In this document: piece by piece, positions 10,874-21,010 of the stretch
Position numbering within the stretch: position 1 is the stretch's first letter
Layout of the letters: every line of letters begins with the position of its first letter
Assembly: GCA_028564705.1 (NCBI GenBank)
Contig: JAPXFQ010001945.1
Span: 744,001-808,000, forward strand
Length of the DNA: 64,000 nucleotides
Origin: Apricaphanius iberus
Taxonomy: Eukaryota; Chordata; Actinopteri; Cyprinodontiformes; Aphaniidae
Direction: 5' to 3'
Made by a program: the position numbers and the translations under genes
Notes under the pieces: generated by a model
Databases searched by the model: none
What the model was told of the DNA's origin: nothing
What the model saw: the letters and a program-made list of their open reading frames with translations, nothing else

Positions 10874-11150
10874 ACTCTGTTTTTCCCCCCGACAGAAGCT
10901 ACACCTGATCTGGTGCTCTGTTTGGCTGTGGTGTCTTGTTGGAGGGGAACATCGACTTGGAGTATGTCCACAGGAACTAAAGAAGGTCTCTTCCTGCTAA
11001 GAGGGAGTTTTTCCTCTCCGCTGTTGCTGCATGCTTGCTCAGTCAACGACATAACGGAGGCAATTGTGTGCTGTTGCCATATTTGTTCTTTTAAAATGGG
11101 TGACTGATGCAAATCGATGAGTCAATGCAATCTGCTGGGTTTTGTTAGAT
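10874..11150 (+). repeat. Fragment of a dispersed teleost repeat
   Basis: Segments such as CTGTTAACTCTGTTTTTC, GAGTTTTTCCTCTCC and GTTGCTGCATGCTTGCTCAG are hallmarks of a very common, loosely classified interspersed repeat of percomorph fish genomes, recognised from memory. The small open frames on both strands inside it are not genes. Confidence 0.55.
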
Positions 11151-11639
11151 GGAAAAATTTTAAACTGACTGGACTACATGTATGATTGTACCTTAAAATA
11201 TAAATAAACTGAATTTGCAGTAAACAATCACAAATCCCCCAACCTCCCTTAATTCCCTTTTTTCATTCATGTCACACAAGTTGACCCTATGATACTGTGG
11301 GCTATGTAAACTGTCTTTACCTTGCATCGTAACAGTACGTCACATTTGCTCCACAGTCTAATCCTACCCTTACAGCTACCGCACCTCCCCCCCCCACCAA
11401 TAAATTCCTTTGACTGAAACAAAAGGACCTTTGTAGAGCTACGTTGCCAGATAATGATTAAATGAACAGAACAAGGTTAAAGATAGCTCTCATGAATGTT
11501 GTGCATCAAAAGGGAACATTTGCATTCCATTGCTCTGTTCACATTGTTTCATAGTTTGAGTTCGAAGCTCAGATGATCTACTACAAAACATAGGAAACCA
11601 CAATGACCTTCTCAAAATAACCAATACTTTTGTTACTGA

Positions 11640-11770
11640 TTAGGGCAAGGCAATTTTATTATATAGCACACTTTCAACAGAAGGCAACTCAAGGTGCTTT
11701 ACATGATTACACAAATGTGAAAGTGGAAATATAAAATCACAAGAAAGCATAAAAAACATTTACTAAAGAC
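11640..11770 (+). repeat. Fragment of dispersed teleost repeat (GGCAATTTTATT type)
   Basis: GGGCAAGGCAATTTTATTAT followed by an imperfect CAAGGTGCTTTACATGATTA is a familiar start of a fish interspersed repeat. Only about 130 bp are retained. Confidence 0.5.
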
Positions 11771-12540
11771 AATTTATGTAAAATTATGAAAATTTTAATA
11801 ACTGATGAAACACAAGAAAAGATTAACAGACATTACTCCCAATAGAAATTGTATATTTTCCACCCATTTCACACTGATCCACCAGAATGGTCAAATATAA
11901 TATAATAATAAATTATGTAAAATTATATTCATGCCTGCAAAATCTGATAACATGTTTTTTGTAATAAAATTTCTCAAAAAGCAAGTTCCAAGTCCTATAC
12001 TCCGGCACAATGTAGCCTGTGTGGACTGTGGACAGTTAACTGAAACCCTGTCAGGAATTATTACATTCAGAAATAAATTCTGAACTGCTTCCGAGCACTT
12101 TATCATATGAACTTGTGATCACATAATCATAATGGTTCATTTGCTGGCTCCACTAAGTATGCATCTGCTACATTCCCTAGAGCGACAGGGGTTCAGATCA
12201 TGATGACAAACATTCAGATTGCATCAGTGCAAATAATGTGACGTGTGCTTCTACCCGTCTATCTCTGTTTGCATATTTCTGCCAGCAGTGTCTGGTTATC
12301 TTTGTGAAATCCTTGGAGGCAAGGGGTGCCAAGGTCATAATAGGCATCTTAAAACTAGACTTTGAGCCCCACAAATCTGTGATATACTTTTTTTGGCCAG
12401 TTGTAAAAAAAAATATCCATCTACGCCATTGCAGCAGGCCAGTTGAGAGCAGGTGTTTTTGTAGATGCAACCTCGTTAAAATCTCGTTGTATGGAAACGT
12501 GCAGACAAAAAAGACAAATGTGCAATGGAATTATATTCCG
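11770..12540. other. Intergenic, nothing recognised
   Basis: No coding region, repeat signature or regulatory cluster that I can support. Confidence 0.45.
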
Positions 12541-12544
12541 GCTA

Positions 12545-13110
12545 TGAATTTGCATAAACATATGCAAATATAGATACACACTTCCTCTGCAACAGAGTGG
12601 TAGTAATTTGAGTTTGCCTTTTGCCAGTAAGCGTGATATTTTCCAGATAGAGTTAGTGTGTATTGGCTGGATTTCTTCTGTTGTTCCAGATAAGGGTGTT
12701 GATGCCAGCTCATTATGTGATCTTCCCGGAGGACTGGGACCTAAAGGTCAGTCATACAAACAGACAAACAGACAGTCATGATTATCCTTTAAAAAAATCT
12801 GTAACTCTAAAAGAACCCAAATAAAACTATATCCTTTAAATCCTGAGTAGCCACCTCTCTTTTACATAGGCAACAACATTGCCTGCCTCAGTCATATTTG
12901 CACAAGGATCCCAAGGTACTTCACCAAAAGAAATACTTTCATCTTAGTTTGTGCCTATGTATCTAAATGACTCAAAATGTGATATGATTCAGTCTTTAAT
13001 GACCTTGCACGTGATCTCACTGCAGACACAATGAAGTCATACCATAGTCTTGTAGCTTCTTCCTTATTGTCACAAAGGAGTATTTGTTTCTTTGCTTCCT
13101 TCTGTGTGTT
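12545..13110 (+). repeat. Diverged direct repeat, copy A
   Basis: This segment is recognisably similar in the same orientation to 23690-24225. Shared blocks include GCCAGTAAGC, CCAGATAG, GATAAGGGT, CTCAGTCATAT, AATGACCTTG and CAATGAAGTCATACCA, in the same order and with similar spacing. It is either an old local duplication or two members of an unclassified repeat family. No coding frame is shared. Confidence 0.65.
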
Positions 13111-14160
13111 TCCAATAGATTTTAAGTCATGTTGAATGAAAAAAGGGACAGATTTTCCTAAAAGTGCATCCAGAAAGAAATCTTTCTGTCTTTTACTCTC
13201 CTATGGAATGCAACAATAGTAGGGCAATGCATTCTACTGCTATCAAATATACAGTACAACATGGCGGAGTTAGGGGTATCTACTTGGGCTTAAGCTCTGG
13301 ATACCTTCTGAAAAGCCTCAAATCTGAAAATAAGACTCTCCGAAATATGTTGCAGTACCGTAGTCTACCAAAGAGGCAACAGCGGGGTAGCCTTTATACA
13401 TATTCCCTGGTTACCCTGAAGAAGAAACCCTTGAGCTCCTTCCTCATCCTGCCTGCTTGGAGACATAATAATGTGTATTAAACAGCCACAAGAGAAGACT
13501 GTTGATGATATGGATATTGGGAACGTGTTAGATAAAAACAACAGCTTGACAATGGCACTTGTAATTAAACTGATCATGGTTCAGGTTTATGAATCTTATT
13601 TTAAAAGTGCTGGCTTAATAAAGTTCATCTTGCTATAAGTTTTGGTAAAGAAAATGAATAGTAACATAATGTTACGAATGTTCTGACATGGATTGAATAT
13701 AAAGATGCAAAAAAATTAAGTAATTGTCATTTGCAGCTGTTCTCTGGATGACTGAGAAACATCAGAACAAGGTTAAAGTAATGTTACAGACACTGAATAC
13801 AGCTAGTGAAACACTGAGAGTATACTGTTTATAAAATTTGTATGTAACATATATTACTCATTTTCATCTGTTTTGCTGACTGGGTTAAAAAATTCTGGTT
13901 ATTACCAGTTTTTACCTGTCAGTTTTTAATCTCATAACGAGATATTCTGCAGTATTTGACTTTTATTCATTTTAATATTCAATCTGAACAAGTGTGACAA
14001 TCAGCAAATGAATAGGGGTCCCTTTTTTTTCTCCACAATAACAAAAACCACTGATTGTGGTCCTGCAAATAAACAATCTGCACCCGCGTCTGCATAATCT
14101 AACAGTGGAATTTCAGCAGATGGTGATATCACAAGGTGTTTGCAGATGACTTCTAATCTG
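13110..14160. other. Intergenic, nothing recognised
   Basis: A 105-codon plus-strand frame at 13164-13481 has no signature, low compositional bias and an overlapping opposite-strand frame. It is treated as chance. Confidence 0.45.
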
Positions 14161-15058
14161 GGTTGGGATCAGGGGCGTCACTACAACTAATACTTTACTG
14201 GGGCACACCTGGGGCACAAAGAACCCATGAGAGTGTGATAAGTCTGCAAGAAAAAAAAAAACATTCAGCATTTATTTATCATAAAAAAACGAATTGTTCT
14301 TTAAAGTATTCAATCATACTATTTTGTTTTCTAGATCTTTGATTAACCACCTGAAATGTACCACGACATTTGGCCTACTTGTGCACTTTACTCTAGACTT
14401 CTAAACCATTACTGATGAAAGCAAAAAGGAAGAGCAATGAATCCTTTTCAAATATTTATTTCAGTAAACATCTGCAAATTGAACAAATGCAAAAGTGAAA
14501 CAATTAAATAAAATAAAGCACCCCTACACCTCTGGGTTCTTTTATTTCCACAGTAGAAGAATAAATTAACAACTGTTGTGTGTCTCTTCAGGGAATTATG
14601 TTTGGGAAGTAAACTGTAACGTCTTGTTTTCATTTTTGCAAAGTGGTCAATCACTTGGCTGTGGCTTATCTTGGAAAGGTCCTCGCTCTCCACTGATTTT
14701 TTTTTCATTGTCTTCAGTTTTCACATAGGATTTTAAGAATAGCAAAAGCTGTTCCATTTACAAAGTTATCCCACCTTTCCTTGTGACAAAAAAAGTCACC
14801 TGAATAAAAAGAATTCTGTAAGAAACTGAAAGTTGTTGTTTTATACCAAGAAAGTGTTTGTTTTTTCTCATTTGGGAGGTTTTGTATTTTTACCATCTAT
14901 ATTCAAAATCAAATGACTCAGAGGCAAAAAAAAACAATAATAATAATTAGGACATCCTTCATTGATAGTCACCTCACCTCTGTTCTTGCTCATCAGCTTT
15001 CATCTCTCCCTCACCTCTTCCAGCACTCTGTTGTTCCACTTTGTCTGGACAAGCATGG

Positions 15059-15059
<1 letters not shown>

Positions 15060-15095
<36 letters not shown>

Positions 15096-15112
15096 ATAAT
15101 ATATATATATAT

Positions 15113-15166
<54 letters not shown>

Positions 15167-15170
15167 ATAT
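15060..15170. repeat. (TA)n microsatellite, interrupted
   Basis: About 110 bp of nearly pure TA with a few interruptions, inside the hAT element. Confidence 0.95.
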
Positions 15171-15732
15171 GAAAGTCCAATCGGGGTGACAAACCTGATA
15201 TTTTTAGCATGTTTCTGGTGACAAATACAGAAATTTTACTATTTTTTCTGGCAACAAAACCAGATGTTTTAGTTGTAGCCATTTTTCTGGTGACAAAACA
15301 AGATTATTTTAGCCAAAGTCAAACGGATTAACAGACAAGTCTACTGTGCTAGTTTTTTATTAAATAAGTTTGAATGGTTTAAAAATTTGGGTCATGACTT
15401 GATGAAAGGGAAAAATGGTTTTCTTCCTGAATATAGACTATTTGAGAACCACTGCACCATCCATAGGCTATATCTGTCAACTAACACAAGGATTTCTGGC
15501 ACCACGCCAGATTTCCTGAAGTGTTTAAGAAAAAAAGAAAAATCAGGTTTGCGTGATATCAAAATTCAGCCGACCATTCACTCATAAAAAGTTTACGGTT
15601 TTCAAAAGTCCGGAGACCTGAGATTATGTTGATTCAAGGGGAGATGGGAAGATCTTTACGAAACAGCAAGCTGTGTTTGTGATAAAAGCGGAAGTCAGAC
15701 AAGCAGAAACAGCATGATACGCATCAACTGTG

Positions 15733-16051
15733 GGTGATTTCGGTGGCGCAGTGGTTAGCACTGTTGCCTTGCAGCAAGCAGGTTGTGGATTCGTATCCTG
15801 CCCCAGGGTCTTTCTGCATGGAGTTTGCATGTTCTCCCCGTGCTTGCTCCCACAGTCCAAAAACATGACTGTCAGGTTAATTGATCAATCTAAATTGTGT
15901 GCGTGCATGATTGTTTGTCCTGTCTGTCTCTATGTGGCGACCTGTCCAGGGTGTATCCCGCCTCTCGCCCGTTGACAGCGGCAGATAGGCACCAGCCCCC
16001 CCTGCGACCCCTTAAGGATTAAGCCGTTCAGAAAATGGATGGAAATGGATA
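15733..16051 (+). mobile_element. tRNA-derived SINE
   Basis: The head contains an RNA polymerase III A box (TGGCGCAGTGGTTAGCAC at 15744-15761) and a degenerate B box (GGATTCGTATC at about 15787). The body carries AGTTTGCATGTTCTCCCCG, then TCCAAAAACATG, then CGACCTGTCCAGGGTGTA, and the tail ends in ATGGATGGAAATGG units. These are the standard landmarks of a widespread fish SINE. Part of the usual middle is missing, so this copy is internally shortened. It sits inside the hAT element and is therefore younger than it. It is not a functional tRNA gene. Confidence 0.85.
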
Positions 16052-17586
16052 GTTGTTGTTGTACAAGTCAAGTTCAATGGCGTCTGGTTCTTTTTTTCAT
16101 TCATTTATTTTTTTACCCTGTGTTAGAGAAAAACATGCCGTCATGTTGCAGCTGATTAAATTAGAAGCAGGTGTCAGGAAAGGCTTTACAGCTGCTAGAG
16201 CGCGAATGATCAGTTGCCGATAGCGGTTTGGGAGATGTATCAGAATGCGAAAACAATATAACGCAGAGGATTTTAAAATATGCAAACCTCACGATTTTTA
16301 AAATAAACATTCTCTAAATAAAAAATACGTGATCAAAATTTAAGATTAATGTTGCATATTTATCTGAAAAATGAATGTCTCATTGTTCATGCCCTTTGGT
16401 CAATGGTTAGGCTACTAATTAATTCCTAGTTGCTTTTGAGAATTATAATTGACACCTACTGACCAGTCTTGGTATGGCTGTAGTATCCGTAGTCGCAGTA
16501 TGCTATCAAGCAATACGTATTTTGGTAAGTGACTAGTTAAAACCAGGGATGTATTTCTGAACACGCTTACCAGGCCCAGGATCCCAAGAACTCTGCTGCT
16601 CTACACATATATGCTTCTGTAATATAGCCTTGTATTGGGTTTGTTCATCTCATGTCTGAATAATGTCCATTTATATCCACAAAAGTATTCAGAATCTTTT
16701 AATGCAATGGGTTATTTATCAAAATGTTCTCCCAGGGGAGCACACCCCTGTATCTCTCTTAACATTACGTTGATCGGTGCATATATCTTGTCTTAGGCGC
16801 CTCTCAGGGAAAAATAGTTCAGGCTCTGATTTTTTTTTTACTATCACCCCGGTACAGCAAATTAATATGGTTGTCTTGGTAAAAGCAATAATGTTAGCTA
16901 ACTTAGTAATAACTTAACACAGACTTATATTGCCTAGCTAGCTAGCACTTACCTCTCCTAAAGTCAAATCCAAATAATATATTTAACAAGTTGTTGTTGG
17001 CTAACATTACCTACCTTAGGCAGAGGTCGCGAGATCTCTCGACTTGACACAGAGGTATTGGAGTCTCCATTGAATCGGGAGGGTTGGCAAGTATGAATAA
17101 ATTACCATAATATTTAGCCATGTGCACATTGTTTATGTGGATTGAATACATTAGTAATTAATCACCATATTATATGTGCGCTGTAGTCTATGCTATGTAG
17201 ACCTAAAAACCTGGAGTGATTTTTATTTATTTTTTTATTAGTGAAATTTTTACTGGGGCACTGCAGATCAATACTGGTGCACATGCCCCAGTGAAACCCG
17301 TCTGGCGACGCGTATGGTTGGGATGTTGTTCTTGAGGCTGAATCTGTGCTCCACTGCCTGACTGGAGACAGGGATTGAAGCCCCACTTCTGTCAAAATTT
17401 TGAAATCCAGGTACATTTCTCAAATTAAAATGATAAGAAGACATAAAGACTCTCTGAAGCAGCCATTCCCTGACTGGCAAGTTTTAGTGGGAGAAAATAC
17501 AGCAGCATATGCATCATTCCTGCACTGGTAATTGCCATTGCATCAGATTCTTTGGAGCACATCTGTTATCTTATAAGTCTGCCATA

Positions 17587-18149
17587 CAGTACGTTTACAT
17601 GAACAGCTAAATCAAGCTTTTTGGAGTAATCGGACTAATGGCTTGCCCCCTGTGGCGAGCAGAGTAAAAAGTAACTCAGAAAATCTAATTATTAAATGAA
17701 GTATGTTCAACTCCCTGACAATAGATGATGACATGTGCCCCTACATGTTAGCCTTATAGCGGTTAGCTTCCAGCTACATTCAGGCCTGAGGCTGGCGAGA
17801 GTGAAGAAGACGGAGTGAAAGCATAATATTCACCGTAGCAAGGCATCGCCTCTTCGTAAGTCCAAACATGCACTGATTGGCCGCTTACATTTGTCTTACA
17901 TATGCTTCTTATAACACTACTGTTGTCAGTGCTGGGTCGCATTTCTGGTTTTACACCGGCTCCGGGAACAGGGGGGCTGGTAGCAGAGTAGTCCAATTCA
18001 AATCACATTATCCAGCAAGAGTAGCCAAGCTTCTGAAACTCCAGGTCTGGTCGACTGCAACCGGACTGAGGTTTATAACATGCATTTTAAAAGTTTTATT
18101 TCAGTCGGACTAATAATTTGAATTTCTCTTGCTGCATGTAAACATACTG
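17587..18149. mobile_element. MITE with CAGTACGTTTACATG-type termini
   Basis: The left end CAGTACGTTTACATG and the reverse complement of the right end CAGTATGTTTACATG form terminal inverted repeats about 560 bp apart. The interior has no transposase. I could not find an unambiguous target duplication, so the superfamily is not assigned. Confidence 0.7.
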
Positions 18150-18164
18150 ACTGTCTGCCTCATT

Positions 18165-18300
18165 ACAGGTGAGGATGACTCAGAGTACAGACAGTGGACT
18201 CTGGACTTTGTGGAATGGTGCCAGCAGAACCTGCTGATCAACGCGGGGGAAACCAAAGATTTGGTTGTATTCCACTTGGCTGTCATGACAGGATTTTATA
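18165..18300 (+). pseudogene. Non-LTR retrotransposon reverse-transcriptase fragment
   Basis: The plus-strand frame reads EYRQWTLDFVEWCQQNLL followed by INAGETKDLVV. This matches the conserved motif (WC-x2-N-x-L-x-hydrophobic-N-x2-KTK-x-hydrophobic) that follows the catalytic region of reverse transcriptases from CR1/L2/Rex-type LINEs. Only about 45 codons survive. The family label is inference. Confidence 0.7.
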
Positions 18301-20060
18301 GTGTTTTTATGCATGTTTTATGTTTATTTTTTAACATTCAGCTTTTACAATGAGAAACATTATCTCCTACCTGCCATACACTGGCATCCTGTGCTGTCTT
18401 TCGTCAGCACAGCTCTTCCTCTCCTGCAAAATCAGTCAAGTTCACACTTCTTACAATTAGACTAGATTGCAAAATAACATAAGCTCACACTCGCACTCAG
18501 ATCCTTGTTGTCAGCATTTATGATGTATATAACTGATTAGATTGCTATTTGTTGTTAAAGAGCTGTCAACTCTCAGGATCCAGTGAATTTTTCTGAGATT
18601 TTTATATTGGTGGTTTACTGTAACTCTTTCTCCTGATAAACTATACAGCCTTTGGCAAAAGACTGAGAATGACACAAGAGGGTGGTCCATGAAATCACAC
18701 TTCTTTTATCAACCATGATTTCCACCAAAGACACGTCTGCTGTCACCATTGCTTTGTATCAAAAGGGCTTTACAGATAAAAAAAAAATACTGCCAGCAAG
18801 TTTACTCCCAATTCAGCCTTTGATCAAACCATCAGGAGTTCCGAGAAGACCAGGTGTTGTGTTAAAAGCTTCAGGGTGGACATGAAAATTCAGGAAGTGT
18901 GAGGATAACCTCCTAAAGTGATTTGAACTAAGGAATTCAGTTTCCCCAAGTGAAGAGCTTGCTCAAAAATAGGAGCCAGTAGCTGTGAGTGTGTCTGCAT
19001 CCACAGACACATTCACAGACATTTGTACGCTTACCCAGTGTCGAAAAGGGCAGCAACGAAGCTTTCTCCAAGAAAAATATCATGAGAAGACTAACAATGG
19101 TTCTATCTCCAGTAAAATCCTCTTTAGTTTAGTTCTAGTAATCCACCGTTCAGTGTGATAACTGTTGTTTTCACAGCCAACCACAACACAATGAGTACTT
19201 GGCTTATTTGAAAAATCTGCCAAAAACAGCCATTAACTGGCTTTAATAGGCTCTGTATTAATGGAAAGCACACAAATGCATACGCTGTTTACAGTCAAGC
19301 CAGGAGTTTGTTTGGGTCCAAAAGCCATGACTGGGGCTCCAAGCCACATTCGTGAGCTTGCGCTCTCGCAATACCGATATGGCTTATTGGCACAGGGATT
19401 CAAAAACGAGACATTTTTGGTCCATGGCCAGGATACCCATGACCCTACCACCATTGAGATCCTTTTCCAGTCTATCTTTGCAGAATGTGGTAAATGTATT
19501 CATTTCTTTGGATTCCTCCCCACATATACCACAAAAAGGTAGAGCACTGTCAACTTTTACATTTACAATGACATTTTTAACAGAGCTTCAAGACAAAACC
19601 AGACATCTGTCCGCACACCATCTAGACAATTTGCAATAACCTCTGTGTCAGTCATCAAAATACACTCTTATTATCTGGGATTCAACTAATAATACAGTTC
19701 CCTCTTACAAATGAAACCTAGTAGACTTTGAAACCTGTACCTTATACTGTAGACTGGCATGTTCTCTTTAAGTTTGGATTCACCACCATGCATCCGTGGT
19801 CTTGTTCAAATGAGTCGCAATCTAGATAATTTACCATTTACCATGTATCTTCATTTATTAGGGTGGAGCAACACTGCGGGATTGCCTTAAATACTTCTAA
19901 AACATGGAGAACAGTGGCCATGGTCTAGAAAAACTTTCTGAGAGGAATGCTACTTACATCCATAGGGAAAATCGTTTCTCTACATTGTGGCGTTTTTATC
20001 ATTTCATATTTATCGCGGGACACGAATAAATAAAAGTAACTTGCTGCTTTCCGGTTGCTT
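18300..20060. other. Intergenic, possible old repeats, unassigned
   Basis: Around 18650-18900 the sequence CTTTGGCAAAAGACTGAGAATGAC and following text resembles the end of a fish DNA transposon, but no pair of ends was established. At 19261-19542 there are overlapping open frames on both strands of somewhat higher GC that I cannot identify. Confidence 0.35.
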
Positions 20061-20137
20061 TACTTAACAAAGTTCACTACCTGTCCAGCCTGGTGAGAAG
20101 TCAGTATCTTGCGCGAGGGTCGCATTTGTGTTTCATC

Positions 20138-20253
20138 ATGGACAACGAACGGTTGATCATTGAAGTGGAGAACCACTCAATCCTGTATGACCCCAGTCAC
20201 ACTTTTTAAAAAGACAACATCAAGAAGGATAAAGCATGTTTTGGGGCAAGATG
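20138..20253 (+). pseudogene. Broken MADF-domain exon (Harbinger-associated)
   Basis: The reading frame MDNERLIIEVENHSILYDP, continuing SHTF, then a TAA stop (20207-20209) and KDNIKKDKA, closely follows the start of MADF/Myb-SANT-like proteins encoded by PIF/Harbinger transposons. In that family the stop position is normally an aromatic residue before KDN. The segment ends at a good splice donor (ATG|GTGAGT after 20253). It is therefore a dead copy of a transposon-encoded DNA-binding gene. Assignment is from the domain pattern. Confidence 0.6.
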
Positions 20254-20589
20254 GTGAGTTTATGCTACTTATTAATTTAATTTTTTTTTACCCTATTCAA
20301 ATCACGTGATTTCGTGCTCTCTTTGTGACAACTGCTTCCCTGCTGCTGTGCGCCTCATACGCCCCCGGTGGAAAGGGCCAAGCAGCAGAATACGCGAGTG
20401 AAATGTGCTGCTCCTGTAATGTGCTGCTTAAGCATTCGGAGGAAAGCCTATAGCAGCATAACTACTAACTTAGCACAGGATAACCTGACCATCAGAATGA
20501 TACATGAGAGAGGCAGAGCCAGACGCGGTCAACAACTACCTATTCCCCACTCCACCATTCATTCAACGACTGGCTTACGTCATTCTGTT

Positions 20590-21010
20590 TTTAACTATAA
20601 GCTTAGTGTCTGCCTCAAGGACTAAAACTGGGAGCTGGTTCCACAGGAGACGAGCCTGATTACTATAAGATCTTCTTCCCATTCTACTTTTAGAGATCTT
20701 ATAGGAACTACCAGTAAACCCGCAGGCTGAGAACAAAGTGCTCTGTTAGGAACATATGAAACAATCAGATTTCTGATGTATGATGGCACTTGATTATTAA
20801 GGGCTTTATAGGTACGGAGGAGGATCTTAAATTCTGTTCTGGATTTATCAGGGAGCCAATGGAGAGAAGCGAAAACAGGATAAATGTGATCTCTTTTTTT
20901 TATATTAATCAGAACTCTTGCTGCAAAATTTTATACCAACTGAAGGGCTTTAATTGCATTGTGTGGACTTCTTGATTGTTAAACAATGGCAGAAGTTCAG
21001 CCTTGAAGTA
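20590..21010 (+). repeat. Dispersed teleost repeat fragment (GGGAGCTGGTTCCACAG type)
   Basis: CTGGGAGCTGGTTCCACAGG, CATATGAAACAATCAGATTT, GATTATTAAGGGCTTTATAG, GGGAGCCAATGGAGAGAAG and TTGAAGTAACAAATGC follow, in order, a very common fish interspersed repeat. The classification of that family is uncertain to me. It may represent a retroelement 3' portion. Confidence 0.65.

Larger units (their letters stand above)
14170..17316. mobile_element. hAT-type transposon, non-autonomous, 8-bp target duplication
   Basis: The element begins CAGGGGCGTCACTAC and ends GGCGACGCGTATG, imperfect terminal inverted repeats. Subterminal GGGGCAC-type motifs are repeated at both ends. It is bounded by perfect GTTGGGAT direct repeats at 14162-14169 and 17317-17324, the 8-bp duplication characteristic of hAT transposition. 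No intact transposase was found in its 3.1 kb. It has since received a (TA)n tract (15060-15170) and a tRNA-derived SINE (15733-16051), and it contains repeated TTTCTGGTGACAAA-like units near 15190-15300. Confidence 0.8.

Noticed and set aside
14974..15282. 102-codon minus-strand frame across the TA tract
   Set aside because: Most of it is an Ile-Tyr repeat produced by translating (TA)n.
15733..16051. tRNA gene
   Set aside because: The A and B boxes belong to a SINE head. The B box is degenerate and the sequence continues into the SINE body and tail.
17644..17657. CTCF-like motif GCCACAGGGGGCAA (minus strand)
   Set aside because: Only about 10 of 14 positions match once the AG core is aligned.
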